Source of the DNA: Phellopilus nigrolimitatus
Lineage: Eukaryota; Basidiomycota; Agaricomycetes; Hymenochaetales; Hymenochaetaceae
Assembly (NCBI GenBank): GCA_021029095.1
Contig: JAJOHG010000053.1
Coordinates: 1-64,000 of the forward strand
Length of the DNA stretch: 64,000 bases
Reading direction: 5' to 3'
Shown here: piece after piece, positions 45,552 to 56,663 of the stretch
Numbering within the stretch: the first letter of the stretch is position 1
Layout of the letters: every line of letters starts with the position of its first letter
Made by a program: the position numbers and the translations under genes
The notes under the pieces: model-generated
Database searches by the model: none
Seen by the model: the letters and a program-made list of their open reading frames with translations, nothing else
What the model was told of the DNA's origin: nothing

Positions 45552-47817
45552 TTAACAAATTGCCACTTTTGCAACACTCGGGTCGTGATCACTTCCGCGC
45601 TCGTCAACATTAGCCGCCCAATTGTTGATATGGATGTGCTCGACAGAGACACCGCGCGCTTTGATAGCGTCCGAAACGAAAATGTGGTCGAGCTGCTCGT
45701 TGTTCTGGGCGAAGACGTAAGTGTAACGCTCGACGTCGGGGACGCCCGCAATTTCGTCGGCATCGGCGAGAAAACCATCGAAGCCTTTGAAGACTGATCG
45801 AGCCATAAGAAATTCATTACAGTCACCGCCGGCGATGATATTGGCCTGTTCGTCTTCTTTTAAAATCGATTTGACGAATGTCTGTTAGGTTCGATGGTTA
45901 GCAGTATGGCCCTCGTGCTCTAAAAAAACTTGCCGAAACGGTGTTGACCTGACTAGTCCGTTGGTCGACACCATGGTTGACAGGGTGGTCTGAAATCTCC
46001 TTGGATGGGTCCGCTTCCACTCTTTGATGACATGTGCAAATTGATCGTAAAAAAACGATTTCCAGAACTCGAAGGCAATGCAGACTCCCAGACAGCGACC
46101 AAGTGGCTTTCTCGATTTAGACCAAGCACTATTTTTCGGATCTATACGTCCGGGATTAAAGCTACGAGCAAGTTCACATAATCTACCATCGAAAACATTA
46201 AATGATGTTCCACTCACGTTAGGTCAGACTTCCCAGAACCATCGACATGAATGGCTGCGGTATCAAGCGGTCCACCTGCAGTTGCGTTTCCAGTTAATCT
46301 CACTTTGTCTGCACGGTAACTACAAGTCAAGCGTAAAAAACAAATATCCTTCCGATATTGTGAAAACGATAAGAGAAAACGAACAGATAAGCGACTCGAA
46401 TGTTTCCACCAGGTTGACCACCGTCTTCACCGTCGACAGGTGCGATCTCCGAGAAGCTGTATAAGACACCGCCACTGGCGTTCGCAATTGCGTTGACGAG
46501 GGTTGTCAGCGTCACATTTGCATCGACGGTTCCGTCATTCGCAGGGCCCGAGTTGTCCTGTATCTCTTGCAAAAATACAATGTCTGGTGACTTAAGCCAC
46601 GTTGCGATATGATCCGCGATTTTGGTCAGATGCGAGGACGTAGGAGCCAAGTTCTCAACCTGAGATCTCGTTAGTATACCAGTATACATGGAGCATAGCC
46701 ACGGATGCGGACGGACGTTATAATCACCGACAGTAATTACACACGCATCCGTATCAGAAGACTCAATGGTAGTTGGAGGGACATCGAAGTCAGGGGAAGA
46801 CAAAACGATGGGAGCTGTGGTTGGGACAAGATTGAAGTAGCCATGCCTAAGGAGATAATATCCTTATTATATACATACTAAACACGTATGTGAACGAGAT
46901 AATCATGACATACTGCTGCACAATGACCCCCGTTATATCTTCAAGCTTCTGCCCGATGGCGACGCTGGGATTATCAGTCCCATCCAGCGGTGAACCCACA
47001 ATCAAAACTTCGGGATTGGCATCGGGTGTTCCATCCGGTCCTTACGAATCATTTGACATCATGAAAAACCATAAAGCGAAAGTCCTTCATACCATAAGTC
47101 ATTGTAACTCCTCCTCGTGCATTCTTGCCGGTCACATTCCAGTCACCATAAACCCAAAAATCACCATAGTGGTTTTCGAAGTTGGCCACGGTCGGGTCAG
47201 TCACGGTAACCAATTGACCTTCTAAGCTTTCCCAGAAATCCAATCCATAAAGGTCTGGGTGAAGTGAAGCATTTTTTGCCGAGACAGAGCTTTGATTGTT
47301 TGGCACAGAAAGGAATCCATCACTGCCTACATCAAGCTCCGAGAGTTGCTGGGTGGGGGGACAACGGTTCTGCCCCAAGACAAGAGGTGTGATAGTATTG
47401 TTTGAGGAGATAACATCGATATCGATGGGATTTACAAGCTCGGTGGTATACAGATAGCTCGAACTTGAGTGGAACTCGGAGACCTTCCCTCCAAGACTGA
47501 TGATATCGCCAGTAGCTACCTGATCCAAAACATCTTCCGAGGTGGAGTAAACATATAAGCCGTTAGAGACGCGGACATCATTCGACCGATTTCCAGCAAT
47601 CCAGAATCCGGACGGTCCCTGTTCATTCGATTACGTCGGTGAATCGACGTCAACTTACAGAGAAAAACATTGAACATGCCTTCGCAGTGACCAAGCCGCT
47701 GACATTTGAGACAGTTTTTCCAGCGAAAGGAGAGAGAAAGGCCGGGCCTTGGATGTCGGAGACAGACACTGGGGAGACCAACGAAACACATACAGCCAGA
47801 AACAATGACGACAGCAT
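45552..47817 (-). pseudogene. Secreted nuclease, copy 2, with apparent frameshifts
   Basis: Same layout as copy 1, here with a good signal peptide from ATG 47817 (MLSSLFLAVCVSLVSPVSVS). The OB-fold-like region and the nuclease motifs FLQEIQDNSG, GGDCNEF, LDHIFVS and SDHDPSVAKV are all present. In the exon matching copy 1 bases 43080-43340, copy 2 has one extra base near 46094-46104 and another near 45984-46000. The homologous protein therefore runs through three frames (RKPL, then RFFTINLHM, then VNHGVDQRT). No intron edges can repair this. It is either a decaying paralogue or carries two assembly errors. Confidence 0.65.
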
Positions 47818-48101
47818 GGCTGCGGGTTGATCTGTCAAATTCAGCACTGGACAAATAGCTGCAGAGCCCATGGCGGAGTATTGACGCAGTCAGATTTCTC
47901 CCGGATACGGCCTGACTTGAGTAGCAGCGCTTGTACGTTGTGGCTTTGTGCAGACCAACGCAGAGTGCTGCGCGATGCTTAGCCGAATACGGACGACGCG
48001 TTTAGCACGCGTCGTCGTCGATCTCTGTTTGTCGCTAAGTACTACAATAGTAACGTCCACGATCCTGCTCGAAAACCACGAATCGTGCTGGCACGCCGTC
48101 G
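47818..48101. promoter_or_regulatory. Divergent promoter between nuclease copy 2 and the FAD oxidase
   Basis: 284 bases between the start codons; no ORF. The sequence contains the short inverted repeat ACGCG...CGCGT near 47997-48014. Confidence 0.4.
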
Positions 48102-50135
48102 ATGAAGGTCGCGATTATTGGTTCTGGCGTTTCTGGGCTCGGCGCAGCTTGGGTTTGTATTCTTCCACTTCTGCATGTAAATCTACACATTGTTAAGTGT
48201 TTATTTAGCTGCTCAACGAACACAGTGACCACGATGTTCATCTTTATGAGGCCGATTCACGCCCCGGTGGTCACGCCAATACTGTTAACTTCATGCCTCC
48301 TGGAAAGTCCAGAGCCGTTCCGGTAGATACGTACGCCTATCATTTGCTCTTCGGAAATGTTTGAAAACTTCCGCTTTTCTAACATTCTCAAAGAGGTTTT
48401 GTGGGTACTTGCGTTTCCCCTCAAAAAAATTGGTTCTCATTCGGATTTAAGATTGTTTTGAACCCTACAACATATCCCAATTTTCTGCGCTTCCTCAAGC
48501 TCAAGAATGTCGCTGTATCGCCGACAGAAATGACATTCAGTGTTTCGCGAGACAGAGGTATATTCGAATGGGCAGGTGGTAACCTAGCTACCGTGTTCTG
48601 CCAGCCCACGAGATTACTCGATTCTGACATGTGGAGACTGATTTACGATGTACTGAGATTTAACGCATGCGCGCGGAAAACCATCGTCGACAATTCCGCC
48701 AGCCCGGAGATATCCATCGGCAAATACCTGCAGTCGAATGGATACTCCTCCTCGTTTCGCGACAACTATCTCATTGTGAGGTTTTGAAGTTCCGGTGTGG
48801 CCTGTAACCTACTGAACTACTACTCAGCCCATGACGGCGGCTGTATGGAGCACGTCTCCTGACAAGTGTGCCCTAGACTTCCCAGCCCGAACACTGGTAA
48901 AGACAAGCAACCGTCGAATACCAAAAAATCGTCCAGCTAACCTTTGCTCCAGATACAATTTTTGCACAATCATCACTTGCTACAGATAACCGGTAAGCCT
49001 TCGTGGCTGACAATAAACGGAGGAAGGTCTGTACTCTTCCTTAACATGTACTCACACAAATCTGACTGCCCCAAAGTAAGGTCTATGTGGACAAAATCAT
49101 CTCTGGACTGAATAAGAATAATTTGCACTTGTCCGCTCGTGTTGCTTCTATCAAAGCGTTGCCATCGAAGAAAATTCAGCTAGAGTCGATGAATGGCAAT
49201 ATTACGGCCTTCGACCACGTCATATTCGCATGTCATTCTGACGCTGCGCTGAAAATTCTGAGGACAGGAAATATTACTCCTGAGGAGGAACGTATCCTCG
49301 GAAGGTTTGGCTGGAATAAGAATGAGGCCGTCCTGCATTCCGATACACAGGTGAGTTTCCAATGAAATAAATACAAGCGTCCTTTCCTGACTTCACAAAG
49401 CTTATGCCGAAAAGCCGTTTGGCATGGTCATGCTGGAATTATTTATCCTCATCCGCGGTCGATAGTCGAGGAAATCTCAAAGCTAACATTGACGAAGTGG
49501 CTCTGTAAGTGTGGAAGTCTAAAACTTAGCTTCCCTCTCTGACTTCTGGCGTCGTCTATAGGACGTGTAACGAACTATCCCGAATCTCTTCAAAAATGTT
49601 GATTTGACTTATATCTTGTTTCAGATTGGATGAACGACCTTCAACACATATCTGAGAAAGAAAATGGGCCGATTCTTGTAACGCTCAACCCTCCCTTCGA
49701 ACCTCGCGAGGAGACTGTCGCAGGCCGATGGTCATACGAACATCCGATTTTAAATTCTGAGGTATTTTTTCAGTAAAACAAATTCACATTCATTTTAACT
49801 TTTCTCATATCGTCCGTCAGGCTGTCCTGGCTCAAGGAGAAATGTCAAAAATCCAAAACACAAGAGGGATTTCGTTCGCAGGCGCATACCTCCGCTACGG
49901 CTTTCACGAAGATGGCTTCACGTCGGGCTTGCGCGTTGCAGCCGAACACTTGGGTGCAGAACTTCCGTTCGATATCAAAGATCCCGACAGAAAAGTCTCC
50001 CATCTCTGGCTTGCGCATGTTTTCGACCTGCTGGAGTTGTCTGGAGCACGCTTGGTCGTTGGTTTCCTACTGTCTTGCTTTCTGTCTGTTTTGAGAATTC
50101 CCGTTGAACTTCTAGTCGACTCGTCTCATATTTAA
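48102..50135 (+). CDS. FAD-dependent amine-oxidase-type protein (COG2907-like)
   Basis: Starts at ATG 48102 with a dinucleotide-binding motif, VAIIGSGVSGLGAAW. It continues LYEADSRPGGHANTV (FAD ribose and pyrophosphate contacts), LNPTTYPNFLRFLK, FEWAGGNL, PMTAAVWSTSPDK, DHVIFACHSDAALKIL and the C-terminal FAD motif ISFAGAYLRYGFHEDGFTSG. It ends with a hydrophobic stretch (LVVGFLLSCFLSVLRIPVELL) that may anchor it in a membrane. About ten exons with short introns. In bacteria this family often sits next to cyclopropane fatty acid synthase genes; no such neighbour is seen here, and the substrate is unknown. Confidence 0.8.
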
Positions 50136-50349
50136 TGGTAATAGGCACGATTTATGTACACAAGTTATTGCGGATGACATCGCGAGGAGTAGTTGCTACA
50201 GGTGCGAACATAGTAAAAGGTATTGATTAAGTCATTGCTAATCGAGAAGTGAACGCCCATCAAGCGGCGACATGAGCAAGAATACGGAAAGTAAAGATCT
50301 AAAAAATACACAGCAGATCCATGAAGAAATTCAGATACGGTAACTAATT

Positions 50350-53110
50350 TCAAGTCTTTGAGTCATGAGGAAGATCAAAAGCAACCTGCCTAGAATTGGT
50401 GGGACTTATTGCGGATTCGCGCTCATCTCGAGTAGCCGAGCCGCTATCAGAAGCAAAGCGGACGGATCGGACTGAGTGAGTGGGAGATGAAGACCGGGTG
50501 AGAGGCACGCGAAGGGACTCGACACGGCGATGACCCAAGCTATGACCTTGATCACGAGTCCGTTCACTTGTAGATACATACGCGTGACGCCCGCGCTCGT
50601 CGGACTCGCTTTCGGCTTCAGCTGTCACCGGGCGAGAAGACGAAGATGCTGTCGAAGACCGCATTCTGCCTAGAAGGCTGCGGCGTATAGACGTTCGGTG
50701 GCGACGTCCCCCATGCCCAGCGCTCGCCTTCTGCTTCGGCGACTTCGAGCGCTTCCGACCAGTTTCTCCGGCATGTCTGTGATGCTTGGCGGAACTGCTT
50801 GAACCGCTCTGATCTGAAGACCATCCTTCCTCATCCTCGTCGTCATTCGTCGGTGGGCAGTCGCTACCTTGCCCCGAAGACTCGGATGGACTTTCAACTG
50901 AAATTCCAACTCTCTCTAGAACTTCCTCGCCGATATCCCTCACCCCTTCTTCGACCTCGTTTTTGGCTTTCACGACTTCGTTTTCTACTTCTTTTTTGTC
51001 AAAGCGCGTCTTGTCCATCAAGCTCCCCTTCAAGCGCTTCGCCATTTTCTCGATCTCGCCAGGCGGACCGCGGAACGCATGCAGGACTTCATTCGCTCCT
51101 GAGTCTCCTTCTTCTGCAGCGCCGCGCTTGACTTGAACTTCCACCTCTTCCCCAGGGCCTTCCTGCCGTTCCACTATGACGTCGGGCCCTTCCTGCCACT
51201 CAGCGTCCAATCCAACGCCATCTGGAACATTGTCAGGCCGCCCTTCACTGATGGCGCCCGGATCGCCTTCGACGTCAGGCTTGAGCAGCGCACCGCTGCT
51301 TGGAGTACTTGGCACGTCGCTTTTCCTTTCCAGATCATCCTCAGCACTCGTCTCCGGATGACGGAACTTCTCATCGGACCTGAGATCGCCACGCTCCAGA
51401 GCGCTGTCCCGGTTAATGATGATGTCCTCCGGACGCGAGACGCGACGGGCTTGTGTCGCCCACTCGGGGCCCATCGGATCCATCGACTGGTGGCGTGACC
51501 ATGTCCGTGAAACCGAGTGCACGCGCCGTCCGAGGGAAAAGAAGGGGATAGAGAGACCATGAATAGTGATGGAACAAAGCACCATAAATGCGACGATGGG
51601 CTGGATCGTGGCTGCAAGCATTTCCACTTGGTCCTCGGACGGGTTCACAGGTACGGGGAGAGTCTCCGCGGCGAGCGTGGAGATGAAGACAGCACCAACA
51701 CCGATAGGGCCGAAGTGACCACTGAAGATAGCCTCGCGGAAGGTCTTGACATCTGGAATCCATTTGTATAGAGCCAACATTATTGGAAGACGCCGCAGGA
51801 GGAGGACAAGGATAGCAATAACAATTAATCGCCAGACAGATAGCGTAAGATCTGCATTGGCAAAGGAGCTAAACGGCATCCATGCACCGATGAAAATGAA
51901 GGCGGCAATGTTGAAGAGCAAATCAATGACCGAAGAGAACACAGCCTGCTCAATTTGGCGATTGAAGAAACCGTCCCAAGCGAAAGCAGTTCCACAAGAA
52001 AAAGCCGCCAAAAGGTCGTCGGAGCCGAGTAAGGTTGTAACACCAATCGTGAACATTGCGAGCGAAACATATTGCGCAACATATGATTGCCTGTCAATCA
52101 AATCCTTTCGCTCGCAAAACTTCATGAGATGACGAAAACCAAATCCCAGGACTGAGCCAAGTACAATTCCTAGAGTCACTTCATCTTTATAAATCGTGTG
52201 AGATCCATGGCAATTCAAATTGGGAGGTAAACTAAGTAAACTCACAAAGCCAAGTCACAAGAAACCAGTCTTGTACCGCGTGTTTGTCGCTATTTTGAGT
52301 GACGAGGTAAATCGCGATGTAGAGAAACGGGAAAGCGGCACCGTCATTACAACCGCTTTCGGCGGCCAAGAGGTGCCGCAGATGCGCTGGGACATGTTTG
52401 TCTGCATACTTTCCCCCGACAACTGCCGCGGCAAGAATCGGGTCGGTGGGTGTGAGGCATGCGGCTACCGCGAGGGAAGAAAGGAAACTGAGGCCTGGGA
52501 TGAGGGCAAATATGAGGCCAGCAGACACCATCCACCCCTAATCCACGTAATTCAGTCAGTCACAACACGGGGTAATCATGACAAAAAGTGGAGGAGCACG
52601 CACCCAAGTCATAACGGGAAGCAGAAGGTAAAGGAGGCTCTTCCAGTGCCGTTGCATGTACGCCTTGGGCAGCTCAACCCCTATGGCAAAGACACCGACC
52701 GCCAGAATTACGCGAGTGACCTCCAGCGTAATCGTATTAACGGTCTCGTCCGATCCGCCACCCCAAGCCCTTGGATCAATCAGATTGGCACAGTAAGGGC
52801 CAATGATAACGCCAAAAACGAAAGCTAGCGGCGCTTCTCCGATATAGAGCTAGAGAAAGGTTAGCGAGACATGACGTCTTGATAGTTCTGTCTCCTCACC
52901 TTTTCGCGGATCAGCAACGAGAACATCCCAAACTATCAGGGTCATTAGCACGGAGGATTCCAGAATCTCGGGAATGAGCGCGCACCAAAACGATGAATCC
53001 GCCAAGCACGGCATAGAAAATATGAGGAATTGTGACATCGAACTAGACAGCACCGAATAAGCAAGCGAGCAAGACCGTAAGCACATAGCACTTACTGGGT
53101 GAAACGTCAT
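50350..53110 (-). CDS. NHA1: Na+/H+ antiporter, NHA1/SOD2 type
   Basis: Plasma-membrane cation/proton exchanger for Na+ (and K+) efflux. Starts at ATG 53110 (MTFHP), then spliced helices: FDVTIPHIFYAVLGGFIVL, FGMFSLLIREKLYIGEAPLA, VTRVILAVGVFAIGVELPKAY and the ion-site region ACLTPTDPILAAAVVGGKYA with ESGCNDG. The last large exon (50350-52230) has further membrane helices (FGPIGVGAVFISTLAAETLP) and a cytosolic tail of about 350 residues rich in Asp, Glu, Ser and Arg, as usual in fungal Nha1. At least six exons. Convergent with the FAD oxidase. Confidence 0.92.
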
Positions 53111-53906
53111 GATTGTCGTAGAAAGGTCGTGAACGAGCGAGTAGGTCGCAGTCGCGGTCGCTCGGCAGTGTGGGTCGTGGAAGGACGATAAGTTACAAAA
53201 AGCGGAGATGAAGAGCGAGTCTTTGGAGCCGGCTATATATTACTGGTGATAACCACTTAACCGAGGCTTTCCTGTGGCGGACAGCCCTTGGCGCTAGGTC
53301 CCGGTCTTAGTTTGCGGGGACTGGATCGTTTTCAACCTTTGTCCGCTGTCTGCGACGATAAGGTCAACAGCGAAGGGGAAAGTATGGAACGAACGGGGGA
53401 CGGCGACGGGATCGAGTGCATCGGACGGAACAGAGACACCATTATAGCTGTACGGACGGAAGTCGGCAAATGTGGCATGCGTGGGAAATTATTCATGCCG
53501 AACTGATTGGCTTTGGAAGTTGGCCTGAAGTGGCTTGGTAGTGGCGTTGCTGTGGCGGTACGTACTACGGACGCCTTCATTGACTTGTCCACTTCATTCA
53601 TTTTGCCTCTTTGTCTTCTCTTCGGACCTTGGGACTTGGCGCTCTCTTATTCAGCAGAAATGAACGCTTCAACCTCGCTAGATTGCTAGATTTGTTTACT
53701 GTCTTACCGACGCACGGATTTCAAAGCAAGTGTCTGTGATTCACTTGAGCTATGCTAATCACATCCGTAATAAATAAACTCAAAGAAGAAACCCGAGGAA
53801 AGAAAGAAGAAGAGAAGACCGAGTCATCCAACCCGGCTTACGAGAAAGAAAGACAGAAGACGACGACTGTCGCCGCACTTGTCGCTGAGACAGTGGTATC
53901 GTCAGC
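53111..53906. other. Intergenic region upstream of NHA1
   Basis: About 800 bases without a convincing gene. A TATA-like sequence is noted separately. The small ORFs here have no recognisable content. Confidence 0.6.
53234..53241 (-). promoter_or_regulatory. TATA-like box for NHA1
   Basis: TATATAG on the minus strand, about 125 bases upstream of the NHA1 ATG. Confidence 0.45.
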
Positions 53907-54858
53907 CTACGCTGCCGTCGCAGAAGCAGAAGCTGACGCGACGCCAGACGCCGAGGCGCCAGAAACAGCCTAGAGACAGTCTTTTCAGTACCTTTTACTC
54001 GATAACAAATGTCGATGAGCATACCGCGTTGATCTCGTCCTCGGTCGCGTCGTCAACAAGAAGGTTCTGCGTAAAGATGCAACCCTCCGCGTCGTTAGCG
54101 TCGTCACACGTGTTGCCCTTTGCCGTCGGGTCGCCGATCGTTCCAGGCGCGAAGGTGCCTGCCTGGAGTGCATCGGCCGCGTTACCGCCGACTGCAACAA
54201 TCTGCTTCGCGAGCTCCAGTGTGATGGCCTTGTTCACTGCCGCCGCGTTCGTCGAAGCAGGGTCTTGGTGCTACAAGGCAACGTGTGTTTTAGAAGAAAT
54301 TTTTGATCGGTTCCGCTCGCTGGACCACACCTGTTGAATAGCAGCGATTTCTGGATTCACGGCCTTGATTGACGTGCATGCATTCGTGGTCGCGCCGACG
54401 GACGCGGAGTTACGTTCGAGAGCGCGGTAGATAAGAGCGTCAACCATGCCCTGGACATCCCCAGCTGCCTTGGCGTTCGTAAATGCCTGGTCAGCGGTCG
54501 CCTGCTGCAAGCAATCGGTATCCTTATGGAGATTTCGTTAATGTGCATTCGGCAAGAATATCATTCTAGAGACCCACGGTAATCTTGCCTGCACCCTTCG
54601 CTGCCGCTGCTGCACCGAGAAGACCGAAGACAGAATCAGATATCTGGTCTGGATTGTTCGTGTTAAGGCTCGTGGCGACAGAAGTCAAGAACTTCTCGTG
54701 ACTGTGTTCTGTCAGATGCATCAGCAAGTACGTCTTAGTGCACCCTAAAGGATTGATCTATTACCTTGAGGAACCTCGCGTTTGCCAAACGGTAAGGGGC
54801 GAGCGGAAACAACACAGGCAAATGCGGTGGCGGCAAAAACAGCCTTCTTGAAGAACAT
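53907..54858 (-). CDS. Small secreted protein with Kex2-type site
   Basis: Model complement(53907-53969, 54025-54270, 54331-54522, 54578-54708, 54765-54858), 241 residues, in frame. Signal peptide MFFKKAVFAATAFACVVSA, then RPLPFGKRE with a KR cleavage site. The mature part has ACTSIKAVNPEIAAIQQHQD, ANKA/LELAKQIVAVGG-like helices, TFAPGTIGDPTAKGNTCDD and GCIFTQNLLVDDAT. It ends in an Ala/Ser-rich tail. I remember similar small secreted or cell-wall proteins in other basidiomycetes, but the function is unknown. The last small exon was chosen because it restores the Ala/Ser-rich end; without it the frame stops 9 codons past the exon edge. Confidence 0.8.
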
Positions 54859-55766
54859 AGCAGCAAAAAGAATACCGGGGGAGGGGGGGATATGAAGGAA
54901 AGGCTTGAAAGGATAGAACACAGGAAAGAGCGGATGTGAAACAGTCTAGATATTCATCAGTTTATCTGTGCACAGTACGGAGAGAGAGAGCGCAAACTCA
55001 CAGATATAGCCCAGAAAAAGAAACACAAGAACCAGTCCTGCGATGAAAGTGAGAATGGGGGAATGGGGCTACGAGGATGGGGGCTCTGCGTAATTTATAC
55101 CATTTTCCGGCTTGGCATTATTCCTCACCGGGCCGCCTACGTAGAAACCAACCTAGCCAACACGACTCCGGGCGTTATAGCCTAAGGCGGCTACCTTCGG
55201 CGGAGTTTCCAGGTATTTTCTAGTCTTTCTGACTTTCGAGATCAACAAAAATAAAGTTTGGAATGGCGGACCGCCACAGTCCTGTGCACCCTTTGCAGGA
55301 GGGGCGTTAGCGTGTATGGCTGCATCGTGTTGCGATGGCGAATTAATTCTGAACTGATCATAAGGGTCCTTCCCGAAGATTCAGCGTGGATACGAACCAT
55401 ATAGGGAATACAAGCAGTAACTTAGACGCGTAATTGAAGACACGCGCATGCAGGACACCAATCGCGTTTTATGCCAAACGCGCTCCTTTCTTATACATAA
55501 TTCGACAAAAAATATGAACATGTGGCTGAATGACTTGTCAAACTCAAGAAACTGATCCTGTCTTTGTAACTTCTCTCATTCAAGCAGACAGTGGTACCGG
55601 TGGGATATGTAGCTAAGAAGAATCCGCGTCACAGAGTTCGACCGAAAGCGCCGCTGTTAACGACTGGCTGTAGCAACCGTCGAAGGAAACCGCTGACTGA
55701 GAGGATCAAGCGGAAGGCAAAGTGACAACCCGGAGGTGATCTTCGTAAACCACAGGAGTCGCATTT
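54859..55766. other. Intergenic region upstream of the secreted protein gene
   Basis: About 900 bases with no supported gene. It holds the promoter of the secreted protein gene, with a GA-repeat run near 54981-54991. Confidence 0.6.
55094..55099 (-). promoter_or_regulatory. TATA box for the secreted protein gene
   Basis: TATAAA on the minus strand, about 240 bases upstream of the ATG at 54858. A clear TATA box is uncommon among the genes here and fits a regulated or highly expressed secreted product. Confidence 0.5.
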
Positions 55767-56508
55767 TCAAATGCGAACTGTATTACTATCTCTCTTAGAT
55801 AAAGCATGTAGGTCTTGTTCTGAAGTATATTTCGTCAGCATCTAAAGTATAGGAAAGCATAGCTAGTACTTACGAATGCCCCACACGTGTGACCGGAGAT
55901 TGAGGAATTCTAGAAGAAAGAAAAAGGACATTACGGCCAGTAAGTGGATAAATAAAGGCCACTCACCTATGTCGAGACCGTCGTAAATCTTCTTCACCTC
56001 TGCGCGCAGACGTGATAAATCGTCCTTGCTCGCTGATACATTCGACAAGGCCTTGAGGTCCTTCTCAACTGCCTCTATTCTCCTGACATGCGCCGTGATC
56101 TGAAAAAAAAAAGTAATTGGGAATTAATATATAGAGACAAAGCCAACAAGGAAACGTACCTTCTCTGTACTTGTTTGAAGCTCCAACACGCTTGCCTGTA
56201 GGGCAGCGGACGCCTGCTTGTACTCTTCTAAGAGATGGTATGCCGCAAATGATGATGCCAAGGAGAACCCAAACAGAAATCCAACAATGCTATAGAGATT
56301 TCATTAATGTCAGCAAACACGCCAGAATAGACCGGTGTACATACCCGCCGCGAAATCCGCCGACTGGCTGTTTGGGAGGTTTGACACTGCCCAAGTTAGG
56401 TGTGGCAGGCGTGTCAACCCTGGCGGCCACGGACGTCGAGAAGGTACGACCGGTCGTCGCGGATATCCTGCGCGCAAGCGACGAGCATGAGCAGCGCAGT
56501 ATCGACAT
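55767..56508 (-). CDS. Predicted mitochondrial membrane protein with coiled coil
   Basis: Starts at ATG 56508. The N terminus (MSILRCSCSSLARRISATTG) is Arg/Ser-rich without acids, typical of a mitochondrial targeting sequence. After a Pro-rich linker comes GGFRGGIVGFLFGFSLASS, one membrane segment with a Gly-rich lead, then a coiled coil (EEYKQASAALQASVLELQTS, HVRRIEAVEKDLKALS, RLRAEVKKIYDGLDI) and EFLNLRSHVWGI. The last small exon ends at TGA 55769-55767. The shape is that of a small inner-membrane protein. The family is not recognised by name. Confidence 0.65.
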
Positions 56509-56663
56509 GGTGAGCAGCTTCGAGCAAAGATCGCGTTACCCGACAGACGGCCGTGGCTGGGTGACCACAGTGTGACTTGTGGTTCTCCTCCATCCTCAAC
56601 ATTTAAACCTTGAACTCGTTCCTCGCCGATACACTCTCATGAATCTTCAACTCCGTTCTCGGC
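56509..56663. promoter_or_regulatory. Divergent promoter between mitochondrial protein gene and POP1
   Basis: 155 bases between the two start codons. Confidence 0.5.

Noticed and set aside
50618..51617. Several Ser/Arg-rich ORFs on both strands
   Set aside because: They are shadows of the charged cytosolic tail of the Na+/H+ antiporter.
53752..53973. Plus-strand ORF rich in Glu, Lys and Ala
   Set aside because: It overlaps the last exon of the minus-strand secreted protein gene and has low complexity; no ATG-led gene structure fits.
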